Assembly: GCA_023374025.1 (NCBI GenBank) | Contig: SIJG01000007.1 | Location: 2,027,852 to 2,091,851, forward strand | Origin: Heterodera schachtii | Lineage: Eukaryota > Nematoda > Chromadorea > Rhabditida > Heteroderidae | DNA: 64,000 bases | Direction of reading: 5' to 3' | Part shown: one piece after another, positions 1-10,160 of the stretch | Numbering within the stretch: the first letter of the stretch is position 1 | Layout of the letters: each line of letters opens with the position of its first letter | The notes under the pieces: generated by a model | Told to the model about the DNA's origin: nothing | The model's input: only the letters and a program-made list of their open reading frames with translations | Database searches by the model: none | Position numbers and translations under genes: made by a program

Positions 1-936
1 GGCATTGGATTTCACATTCAGAGAAATGCTTCTTCGATGAACTCTCATCGTAACGGCGAAAATGGGCGAAATGTTGGCAAAATGGCAGTTGGAAATTTGA
101 AAGAGTGCCATCGGAACAGGTCGAAGTCGTCGCCCATTTCGGCACCACCCGCGCAAGAAGTTCAAAACTGGCGAAATGGAGAAGAAAAGTATGGAGCAAA
201 AGAGCATCGAAACGACAAAGAAAGCAAAGGGACGGAATTGGCCAAAAAAACGTGCGAATGAAAAACACTGAAAAAGGAGAAATATTCGGTGGAATTGCAG
301 GGAAATGCCAACACAACCCCAACAGTTGGACCATCCGACGAATGCTTCTTCGGCACCAGTGCAAATGGGCCAAACACTGAGTCGGACGCCGTCGCGGAGG
401 CCAAGCGAACAGCGACAGGAAAAAGCGGAGGGAACGGAGGAGGGGGACGGAGGGATGTTGGGCCGCTTCTTCAACCGCATTCACTCGTGGGTACGCATTA
501 GCATGGTGAGAAGGGACAAATGGCACTCGGAAAGGGAAGGGAAAAGGCCACTGAAATTTGTCCATTTCCTTTTGTTGTGATTTTGGATCGGAATCGGCGG
601 AACGAACAGCGAAAGGACCGGCGGAGAGAGTTCGGGCGAGACAAGGCCCGACTTGCTGTTCGGCTTGCACAGCTCGCGCTCCTTTTCGTCCACAACAAGG
701 CACAGAGTGAAACTCTGTCACTTCTCCCGACGATTTGCCATTTAGCGATTCGTCACAAGACGCTTCAAGACGGACGAGTCTTTTGCCCGCCCATGGCCAA
801 GTGCCGACGCTGACAGTGACGCGGGGGTCAATTTGGGACGACGCCGCGGGGGACGGGGGACAGCCGAAGGGTGAAGAAGCAGAGAAGACACCACGATCAG
901 CACACATGTCATTTTTGGAGCACAGGTGGGCAATAA
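1..936. other. Unassigned upstream part of the GPCR locus
   Basis: Several short frames are open here, but none shows a recognisable domain or a clear exon boundary. Because transmembrane segment 6 of a GPCR begins just downstream, this stretch probably holds introns and exons of its third intracellular loop. That loop is long and poorly conserved in muscarinic-type receptors. A Ser/Pro/Arg-rich reading around 305-520 could be loop sequence, but I cannot prove it. Confidence 0.3.
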
Positions 937-1585
937 AACAGCAATGGCAAAGCAAAACATTGCGCTGATTTGAGGGCGGACGGGAGAAAGCCCTCGCGGC
1001 TCCTCCATTCGGTGTTCGCGCCAATCTCTGCGTTGAATCGCCGCCGCAAACGAACGAAGGCGGAACGACGAGCACTCAAAGCTTTTCGGTTGGAAAGGAA
1101 ACGCCGTTTTTGGCGGAGTCGTTTGATGCATTACGCCTTTTTAATTTGTTAGCACAATCACTTTCATCGTCGGACTGTTCGCCATTCTCTGGTCTCCTTA
1201 TTACGTTGTGGTGGGTCAATCGGCAGAGAGTAAAGGGTCGAAGTAAGACACATTCACGACCCGACTCATAAGCAACGGATTGTCAGAGTCACCTCTCACC
1301 CAATAAACAGGGATCAAACACTTTGGAGGGAATTCTCCCACTTTTTATTAATATTTTTTGATTTTTCAGGCGACAGTTTACTGGTTTTTGTCGAGGCCAG
1401 TGCATTCCCAGCATACTGTACAACGTGTCTTATTACATGTGCTATTTGAACAGTTCGCTTAACCCTTTCGCTTATGCCCTCGGCAAGTCTTCCGGTCTTT
1501 TCAATTCATTTTTTATTTTACAGCAAATCGTCAATTTCGTCTTGCATTCGTACGAATTCTCAAAGGCAATTTGCATCAATTCTAA
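937..1585 (+). CDS. Muscarinic-type G-protein-coupled receptor, 3' part (TM6, TM7 and C-tail)
   Basis: These are the last exons of a rhodopsin-family receptor of the plasma membrane whose 5' part lies upstream. Four pieces join in phase: an exon ending at 1088 with basic residues (KAERRALKAFR), 1153-1242 (TM6, FIVGLFAILWSPYYVV), 1370-1482 (extracellular loop 3 and TM7, with the NPFAY version of NPxxY) and 1524-1585 (tail ANRQFRLAFVRILKG, stop TAA). The phrase SYYMCYLNSSLNPFAYAL and the cysteine-containing loop before it resemble nematode acetylcholine GAR receptors and other aminergic receptors. The first listed exon starts somewhere after the stop at 934-936. The last intron (1483-1523, 41 bp) begins GCAAGT, a GC-AG intron; only this splice yields the conserved tail. 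Receptor class is solid; the muscarinic/GAR assignment is probable. Confidence 0.75.
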
Positions 1586-4289
1586 ACAGCCGAAGCCAAG
1601 ACACCGCCCGGGACGAGAGCCGATTGCTGCACCTGAAAATCCTCTCATTAACAACACAAGAAATGTTTTATGACCTGTGCCACAGTCGCATTCTTGAGCA
1701 AATTGTTGTACCGTTCCATCCGAGCATTGCTAATCGGCGTAATTTGGAGAATATCCGAAATTATCGCGATCCTAAATGCCAAAAAAGGGTTTTTTTGTTG
1801 TTGACCAACAATATAAATTACCCCTCCGTTTTTGGGACAATGGAAAACTGTCGGGTGAAAAATTTCATGTTCAAAAAGTTGGTAGACCCATCCGACACTT
1901 CTTTCCCATCGCGAAAAATTCCTTGCAGCGATAATACGATCAAATTGTCCTGAAAAGCAATAAATTTCTAAGCTAAAATTTGAGTGAATGGACAAAACAC
2001 AATTAAGTAATAAACCCACTGAAGTGAAATTGAAGTCGAGTAGAAATGATTGTTTGATGTGCTCAGTCGGAGGTAATTTGCTCAGAGCGACTGCTATATC
2101 CATAGGCCCACGATAAATGATTTTGTCGCGATAGGATTGCCATTTGTGTTGTTGGATGATGTTGTGAGAAGAACGGATGTAAAGGCCGATCAACTCTCTG
2201 AAATGAATGTAATGCAATATTAGAACGGAACAGCGAAGAACAAAAAGCCAAAATTACGCCCATAAATGAAAAAGGGGGGGGGGGGGGGGTCAACGTGAAA
2301 TATTTGCGGAAGGGTTCTGGAGGGTGAGTAATTAAGTAACACACTGCTTATGGGTGTTGGTACTCCATTAGCACTTACTGATGGTCACTTCTGTCTCTGT
2401 TTCCGGTCGGATGGGTATCCGCCAGAAAACACATCGAATAGGTAAAAGTCGCCTTAAATTCGAATTTTACACAAGTTTTAACACTTTGCCCATTTGCGTA
2501 CATTTGCGTCGTATGCATTTAACAATTGTTGTCGCGTCTGTTCACCATTTGGACCGTCGTAAAAGTTGAAAAATTCCAAGAGAAAATTTTCAGCCATCGT
2601 CCGATATGACTCGTCGGTGCAAAAACCGTGCTTAAAAGCGCAAAAAGCTTACAGTTGCATGAAATGATAATTTTACTCTGAAGCGTGGAATGACTGCCGA
2701 AGACATTTCGGCACCCATTTCGGGCGAAGGTTGGATCGACCGTCCATCCTGTTTAGGGGAGGGGAAAAGAATGCTCAAGAAGTTATTTTATTTGTTTGTA
2801 TAAGTACCAAATATGTGACACGAGGGAAAAACTGATGAATTGCTCTAAAATTGTTTAACAATTAAATGAATGTCGTAAGAAGACGGACTGTGAATATGCG
2901 ACGAAGTTGCCCTGATAACTCGCGACAAATTCGTTGTTTTCAAAGTGGACACTTTCCAAGGCCCAACTTTTCAATTTGTCCAATTCATTAACTCGTGAAA
3001 TCTGTGGTAAATGGAATACATATTTATGACTATCTCGCAACGGACACACTCACTCACTCACCGCATTGTTTGCCAAATCCAATTCAACAACATTTGGTGC
3101 GGCGTAGACGAGACAACTCAGGAAGTCCAAAGTGCGTAGACTGTTGTTCTAAAGAAAACAAAGAAACCATCCCGTCAAAGTAACGATTAATTACATTTAA
3201 ACGAATGCCACGAATTGAGGGGAAATTTTGCGCGATTAAATTGGCAACGGCGACCACCACGTGGTTGTGAAAAAGTCCATAAGAAAGTTGACTCCGTTCG
3301 AAGAGCGGGTCGTTCTGAAAGCTGCTCAAGTCGAGAGAGTTGGTCTGCTGCTTGAAGCGACCCTTTACGACTTGCTAAACAAAAGAACAAACGGATGTTA
3401 CGTGAAAAAAGTCTGGCCATACAGAAGACAAACCTCGATAATCTGTCGATTTGAGAAACTGATCGTCTCAAACGGGGCGGGAACTCGTTTTGTGAAAATC
3501 GTGTATTTAAGGCCCGGGTTGTATTTGTCAGCAATTCTCCGCGACATCAGACAAATTGCTTGTGCATCATCATCATCACAAATGTAGAAGCTCAAGTCCC
3601 TGTTCTCCAGCATTTTTGGCGCTATTGGAATAAAATGATCCACGGAATTGGACAGCAACTTCAGAACATGGTCCTTTCCGGAACGAGAAGCATTTTTGAC
3701 CTAGACCAAAGAAAACAGCTAGAAACTTCTCGATTGGATGGGTCTTCGTCAAATACCGTGACCAAATTAATGAAGTCACGTCTGCTGGAACTCGTCCCGG
3801 CCCCTGTCGTTCGCATCGCATTCTGATCCTTTCGAGTTATGTGCCTCTCGATTATATTCACCACCTTCTTTGAGAAATTGCTACTGCCTCTATGCAATTC
3901 TCTTGGCTGCTTCAAATGAAAAATCCCATGAAATTTGAGCCCTAGAAAAAAAAAAAACCTCAAAACGGAGTAATCTGTTGCTGTTGCTTTCCTCTTCATC
4001 CAATTCGTCATATTTTGATGCAATGTCTGGGTCCAAAGCCGCAAAGCGCATCGTCCTCGCCTTGACATCTTGTCGCAAATCGCGATGGTGGCTCATTTGG
4101 CATGAATATGATGGCAAATTCAAATTGAAACACGCTGCTAAAATGAATAAGAATAGGTACATGCGATAATTAAACACACCGTTTCAAAAAAAAAAAGAGC
4201 TGAACCAACACTATGGGTCAAGCCCAGTGTTAGACAAAATGCTCATAACGCCAAATAGCGTAATTGGCGTATTTGCGCGCTAATTCAAA
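1586..4289. repeat. Direct duplication, copy 1 (about 2.7 kb, carries an NXF gene)
   Basis: This segment is repeated at 6049-8759 in the same orientation with very high identity. Similarity starts with ACAGCC just after the stop codon of the GPCR and ends at TAATTCAAA. Differences are mostly small changes in introns and homopolymer lengths. The whole transcription unit of the minus-strand export-factor gene lies inside. Confidence 0.93.
1648..4096 (-). CDS. NXF/TAP-like nuclear mRNA export factor, copy 1
   Basis: NXF proteins carry mRNA through nuclear pores. Domains in protein order are as follows. An N-terminal acidic segment starts at ATG 4096. An RNA-binding domain runs over about 3700-3440 (VKNASRSGKDHVLKLL, then FYICDDDDAQAICLMSRRI). 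LRR exons lie at about 3370-2860 (LDLSSFQNDPLFERSQLSYG; LRTLDFLSCLVYAAPNVVEL; ELDKLKSWALESVHFENNEF). An NTF2-like domain follows from about 2640 (ESYRTMAENFLLEFFNFYDG, RSSHNIIQQHKW, DIAVALSKLPPTEH, DNLIVLSLQGIFRDGK, IISDILQITPISNARMERY). Stop is TAA at 1648. About ten short introns are removed, including one with donor GTAATTTATA near 1815. The NTF2-like part is followed directly by a stop, so the usual C-terminal TAP-C/UBA-like nucleoporin-binding domain is missing. There is no room for it, because the GPCR stop lies 62 bp away. Confidence 0.88.
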
Positions 4290-4438
4290 ATTTTCACTGA
4301 AAATGCCTTTTTTATTATTTTTATCAACTATAACTCGCTTCATTCTCACCTAAATTGAACAAATTTGGTATTTAAAGAAAGATTTTGAAAAGGAGAATAT
4401 TTTTCTAAGCAAGTGATTAAATATTATCACGTTATAAC

Positions 4439-5185
4439 CAGGGCTTCGATTTGTTCTGATTTATCAGAAATGTTCTGATTTGGAGGGTCCAAATCTGATA
4501 AAATAAAAATGTTCTGATTTTGAGATAATGACCGAATTTGTTCTGATTTCCTAAACGAACTTATGATTTTAAATTTTATGGCATAAAATTTTTAAATTTA
4601 TGGCATAAAATTTTAAATTTTATGGCAAATGTCACTATTTTATAAGAAAAAATAAAATTTATGGCAAATCTTGGTCATTTTTGGACAAAAATCTGTTAAC
4701 AAATCGCATTAAAATTACAATTTTTCCCGGTTGCGCCACCGGCGGATGTCCCTCTCCAACCCCCAATTTTCGAAAAAAGGCGCCGCAAAAAAAGGCATTT
4801 TTAAAAGGCAAAAAAAGTTGTCGCTTGGTTGCAAAAATTGGCCTTTGGTGAAAATCTGTTAACAAAAAACGAAATTACAAAAAATTTACCCCCCCCCCCA
4901 CCCCGTTCCACAAAAGTATTTGGGAAAAATGCGCCACAAAAAAATTGTTAAAAGTCTGATTTTTTGATCTCGAATGCACTAAAATTTATGATTTGCTAAT
5001 TTCCTCCCCAAAATTGTTAGAATCGATAATGGGAGACGAAAGATATAATTTGATACATTTTCGATCGAATAAATTGTAAAAATAATTGTTTTGAAGAAAT
5101 TTTGCAAAATCTCTGGTTTTTGACCCCAAAATCAGATTTTTTGGGCCATATGTTCTTAATTGAAAATTTTTCGATGGAAGCCCTG
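4439..5185. mobile_element. hAT-type MITE, 747 bp, with 8-bp target site duplication
   Basis: The element starts CAGGGCTTCGAT and ends ATGGAAGCCCTG, imperfect terminal inverted repeats of the hAT CAGGG type. It is flanked on both sides by the same 8 bases, GTTATAAC (4431-4438 and 5186-5193), the target-site length of hAT transposons. The interior is AT-rich and has no transposase frame, so it is non-autonomous. It lies in the spacer between the two NXF copies. Confidence 0.8.
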
Positions 5186-6048
5186 GTTATAACTCAGGTC
5201 ATTAACTGCTGTTTTCAACAAAAACGCTAAGACTAATCATTTTTTAATTGATTAAAAATGTCTAAAGTGATTTTGTACTTTTACAACCAAAATTATTAGA
5301 ATTTGCGAATTTTTATTTTATCATGTGCTAGAGACTGAAAATAGTACGCCAGAAAGAGAGAAAAAGAAATGCATTGTCATGTTTACATTAATAACTAGGG
5401 ATTCCTTTTTTAGGCAAATGCCTAAAATTTAGCGCACTTGATGAGCACGAAAAACGCGTTTTCCGCTTAGATTGGGGTGTCTACGATGACTTTTTAATGC
5501 CTATTTTTGCCTATTTCGTGGTTTTTGTGCCCCTAAGAAATGACCCAAAAAAATTTCAGAAAAGGTTTAAAATTTTGTCCTTATTTAATAATTTCATTTA
5601 CAATTAAATATTTAATTTTTTACTTGTTTTAATACCAAAAAAGCGTTAATAAATTTTTTTTCCTATTTTTGTGCCTATTTAATGCGTTTGGGACAGGGGA
5701 GGGGATGTTGGCTGCAGTCCAATTTTTACATTTGTATTTTTGAATGCTCCAACTTCTCAATTTCCCAACTGCATCTATTACACTGTCTATCAACGGTTAA
5801 TATATTGAAAATTGTTTATTTTAAATAAAAACATTTAGGATTAATAAAATTAAAAATAATATTCTAATAAAAACACATTTACGATGGATTGAAATGTATA
5901 AACTTCAATATGTGACTGCTAGTAGGACTCACATTTGATATGCAATGTATATAGTATAGTATTTTTGTTCTAAAAATTCTATATCATCAACACAGGTTGT
6001 GTCTGAGGACTCGGAGGCGGTGGGGCCATTCCATCAATTTGTTGTTGG
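5186..6048. other. AT-rich spacer between the NXF duplicates
   Basis: No supportable gene. The stretch is AT-rich. A segment near 5393-5700 (ACTAGGGATTCC, then several copies of GCCTATTT) looks like the remnant of another repeat; a related phrase with GGAATCACTATTTTGG occurs near 10710-10730. Confidence 0.5.
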
Positions 6049-8759
6049 ACAGCCAAAGCCAAGGCACCGCCCTGGGACGAGAGCCGATTGCTGCACCTGA
6101 AAAACCTCTCATTAACAACACAAGAAATGTTTTATGACCTGTGCCACTGTCGCATTCTTGAGCAAATTGTTGTACCGTTCCATCCGAGCATTGCTAATCG
6201 GCGTAATTTGGAGAATGTCCGAAATTATCGCGATCCTAAATGGCAAAAAATGGTTTTTTGTTGTTGACCAGCAGCATAAATTACCCCTCCGTTTTTGGGA
6301 CAATGGAAAACTGTCGGGTGAAAAATTTCATGTTCAAAAAGTTGGTAGACCCATCCGACACTTCTTTCCCATCGCGAAAAATTCCTTGCAGCGATAATAC
6401 GATCAAATTGTCCTGAAAAGCAATAAATTTCTAAGCTAAAATTAGAGTGAATGGACAAAAACAATTAAATAATAAACCCACTGAAGTGAAATTGAAGTCG
6501 AGTAGAAATGATTGTTTGATGTGCTCAGTCGGAGGTAATTTGCTCAGAGCGACGGCTATATCCATAGGCCCACGATAAATGATTTTGTCGCGATAGGATT
6601 GCCATTTGTGTTGTTGGATGATGTTGTGAGAAGAACGGATGTAAAGGCCGATCAACTCTCTGAACAGAGACGGAAAATGTATTGGAATTTAAATTAGAAG
6701 GGAACAGCGAAGAACAAAAGCCAAAATTACGCCCATAAATGAAAAAGGGGGGGGGGGGGTCAACGTGAAATATTTGCGGAAGGGTTCTGGAGGGTGAGTA
6801 ATTAAGTAACCCACTGTTTATGGGTGTTGGTACTCCATTAGCACTTACTGATGGTCACTTCTGTCTCTGTTTCCGGTCGGATGGGTATCCGCCAGAAAAC
6901 ACATCGAATAGGTAAAAGTCGCCTTAAATTCGAATTTTACACAAATTTTAACACATTGCCCATTTTGCGTACATTTGCGTCGTATGCATTTAACAATTGT
7001 TGTCGCGTCTGTTCACCATTTGGACCGTCGTAAAAGTTGAAAAATTCCAAGAGAAAATTTTCAGCCATCGTGCGATATGATTCGTCGGTGCAAAAACCGT
7101 GCTTAAAGGCGCAAAAAGCTTACAGTTGCATGAAATGATAATTTTACTCTGAAGCGTGGAATGACTGCCGAAGACATTTCGGCACCCATTTCGGGCGAAG
7201 GTTGGATCGACCGTCCATCCTGTTTAAGGAAAGAGGAAAAGAATGCTCAAGAAGTTATTTTATTTGTTTGTATAGTACCAAATATGTGACACGAGGGAAA
7301 AACTGATGAATTGCTCTAAAATTGTTTAACAATTAAATGAATGTCGTAAGAAGACGGACTGTGAATATGCGACGAAGTTGCCCTGATAACTCGCGACAAA
7401 TTCGTTGTTTTCAAAGTGGACACTTTCCAAGGCCCAACTTTTCAATTTGTCCAATTCATTAACTCGTGAAATCTGTGGTAAATGGAATACCTAATTATAG
7501 ACTATCTCGCAACGGACACACTCACTCACTCACCGCATTGTTTGCCAAATCCAATTCAACAACATTTGGTGCGGCGTAGACGAGACAACTCAGGAAGTCC
7601 AAAGTGCGTAGACTGTTGTTCTAAAGAACATAAAGAAAACCTTCCCATCAAAGTAACGATTAATTACATTTAAACGAATGCCACGAATCGAGGGGAAATT
7701 TTGCGCGATTAAATTGGCAACGGCGACCACCACGTGGTTGTGAAAAAGTCCATAAGAAAGTTGACTCCGTTCGAAGAGCGGGTCGTTCTGAAAGCTGCTC
7801 AAGTCGAGAGAGTTGGTCTGCTGCTTGAAGCGACCCTTTACGACTTGCTAAACAAAAGAACAAGCGGATGATATGTGAACAAAGTCTGGCCATAAAGAAG
7901 ACAAACCTCGATAATCTGTCGATTTGAGAAACTGATCGTCTCAAACGGGGCAGGAACTCGTTTTGTGAAAATCGTGTATTTAAGGCCCGGGTTGTATTTG
8001 TCAGCAATTCTCCGCGACATCAGACAAATTGCTTGTGCATCATCATCATCACAAATGTAGAAGCTCAAGTCCCTGTTCTCCAGCATTTTTGGCGCTATTG
8101 GAATAAAATGATCCACGGAATTGGACAGCAACTTCAGAACATGGTCCTTTCCGGAACGAGAAGCATTTTTGACCTAGACCAAAGAAAACAGCTAGAAACT
8201 TCTCGATTGGATGGGTCTTCGTCAAATACCGTGACCAAATTAATGAAGTCGCGTCTGCTGGAACTCGTCCCGGCCCCTGTCGTTCGCATCGCATTCTGAT
8301 CCTTTCGAGTTATGTGCCTCTCGATTATATTCACCACCTTCTTTGAGAAATTGCTACTGCCTCTATGCAATTCTCTTGGCTGCTTCAAATGAAAAATCCC
8401 ATGAAATTTGAGCCCTAGAAAAAAAAAACCTCAAAACGGAGTAATCTGTTGCTGTTGCTTTCCTCTTCATCCAATTCGTCATATTTTGATGCAATGTCTG
8501 GGTCCAAAGCCGCAAAGCGCATCGTCCTCGCCTTGACATCTTGTCGCAAATCGCGATGGTGGCTCATTTGGCATGAATATGATGGCAAATTCAAATTGAA
8601 ACACGCTGCTAAAATGAATAAGAATAGGTACATGCGATAATTAAACACACCGTTTCAAAAAAAAAAGAGCTGAACCAACACTATGGGTCAAGCCCAGTGT
8701 TAGACAAAATGCTCATAACGCCAAATAGCGTAATTGGCATATTTGCGCGCTAATTCAAA
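6049..8759. repeat. Direct duplication, copy 2
   Basis: Second copy of the segment at 1586-4289, displaced by about 4.47 kb. The right boundary is sharp: both copies read TAATTCAAA, after which copy 1 continues into the spacer and copy 2 into unrelated sequence. The left boundary coincides with the GPCR stop codon in copy 1, so GPCR sequence was not duplicated. Confidence 0.93.
6112..8567 (-). CDS. NXF/TAP-like nuclear mRNA export factor, copy 2
   Basis: Same exon set and stop position as copy 1: RNA-binding domain, LRRs and NTF2-like domain, with no TAP-C domain. The reading frame looks broken near 6245 and 6450, but both changes fall inside introns, so the coding sequence appears intact. 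The intron before the exon at about 6655 has a largely different sequence in the two copies, yet both keep a good acceptor (TTTCAG in copy 1, GTTCAG in copy 2). Exon differences I checked (third positions in Arg, Ser, Glu, Ala and Pro codons) are silent, so the two proteins should be identical or nearly so. The start ATG at 8567 is chosen as in copy 1; upstream in-frame sequence lies before a likely acceptor (CATTTTAG). Confidence 0.85.
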
Positions 8760-8869
8760 GCTAATCGCCATCCTCCTTTTTTTCTTTACATACACTCCCA
8801 GACGAGCCGCCTTTTGAGCGGCCGCTGGAAGAATGGCGGGAAAGAAGGGCGCAGCATGCGCAAAACAGT

Positions 8870-10160
8870 CAGTGATTGGATATTTAAAAAATAAAATGCA
8901 TTAAAATCGCAAAAATTTACCATTGGTGAAATTCTGTTAACAAATCGCACTAAAAATTTAAAAAATTTTCCCGGCGGCGCCTACCGGCACCACCGGCCCC
9001 CCTGTTCCCGAAAATTTTTTGGAAAACCGCGCCGGAAAAAACTGTTTTTTGAAAAGCAATAAAAAAAGGTCTTCGGCGGCCGACCCCCCTTCGCAAAAAT
9101 TTTGGCCGACCCCCCCCCCCCCCACCTTTTTATGTATGGTCAGTTTTGATTGGATATTTCAAATTAAAAATTCTTGCAGCAATACATCCTCCACAGCCGG
9201 CGCCACCGGCCCCAGGAGATGAGGAGGAGGAGCAGGAGGAGCACTGGGCGCAGCCCTGGCCGGAGGGGCACGAGGTATTTTCGCCAATTTTTGGCATATT
9301 TTCGTAATATTTATTTAAATATTTGGGATTATATAAATTATAATTCACGCCCATGGCGCCTGTTGGTCCTTTTTTTTTCGTCTAAAAGGGCGGACTTGAA
9401 AATTGACTAATTTCCTCAAGAAATTTGTAAAATTTTCCAATTTCGGCTTTCGATACCCTTTCCTCTTACGTTTAACGAATTCTGCTGAAGGAGATTCGTC
9501 GAACGTAAAAGGAGGGGATGAAAAACTTCAAAAAATTTGCAAAATTTTTCCCAAAGGCTTAAAATCGCAAAATCTAACAATTTTTGTGAAAACCTGTTAA
9601 CGAATTACACTCAATTTTCAAAAATTCCCCGGCGTAGCACAGACAAGTCTTAATTTTTAACTTTTTGGCTTTTTATGCTTCAATTTCATCCCATTAAGTT
9701 CCCCAAGGGACCGCCACATGAACAACAGTAGTTTTGATTGGATATTTAAAAAATAAAATTCATTAAAATCGCAAAAATTGGCCATTGGTAAAATTCTGTT
9801 AACAAATCGCATTAAAAATTACAAAAAATTTTCCCGGCAGCGCCAACCGGCACCGCCGGCCCCCCTGTTTTCTTATATTTTTTGGAAAAAACCGCGCCGA
9901 AAAAAACTTTTTTGAAAAGCAATAAAAAAAGGTCTTCGGCGGCCGACCCCCCTTCGCAAAAATTTTGGCCGACAACCCCCCACCTTTTTATGTATGGTCA
10001 GTTTTGATTGGATATTTCAAATTAAAAATTCTTGCAGCCATCCAACCTCCGGCGCCACCACCGGAGGAGGAGGGGGAGGAAGAAATGGAAGAATGGTGGG
10101 CGCAGCCCTGGCCGGAGGGCCAAGAGGTATTTTCGCCAATTTTTGTAATTTCGTAAATAT
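8870..10160. repeat. Tandemly duplicated intron-exon unit (about 857 bp apart)
   Basis: The stretch around 8870-9310 and the stretch around 9730-10160 are close copies. Each contains GATTGGATATTTAAAAAATA, a (C)CCGGC-rich phrase with CTACCGGCACC or CAACCGGCACC, GGTCTTCGGCGGCCGACC and then an acidic exon. The CCGGC-rich phrase also occurs at 28755-28795, so part of the unit is an interspersed repeat. Confidence 0.75.

Noticed and set aside
1586..1953. Continuation of the GPCR frame antisense to NXF
   Set aside because: The GC-AG splice gives a conserved receptor tail and a stop at 1583-1585; the longer frame is the shadow of NXF exons.
4097..4177. Signal peptide-like start MFNYRMYLFLFILAACF upstream of the NXF start (also 8568-8648)
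   Set aside because: A strong acceptor-like TTCATTTTAG lies within it, and a secreted start makes no sense for a nuclear export factor. It is more likely 5' flank or trans-splice region.
6225..6464. Frameshifts suggesting that NXF copy 2 is a pseudogene
   Set aside because: The shifts lie in two introns (donor GTAATTTATG near 6285; intron before DNLIVLSLQGIF near 6440). Exons keep their frame.
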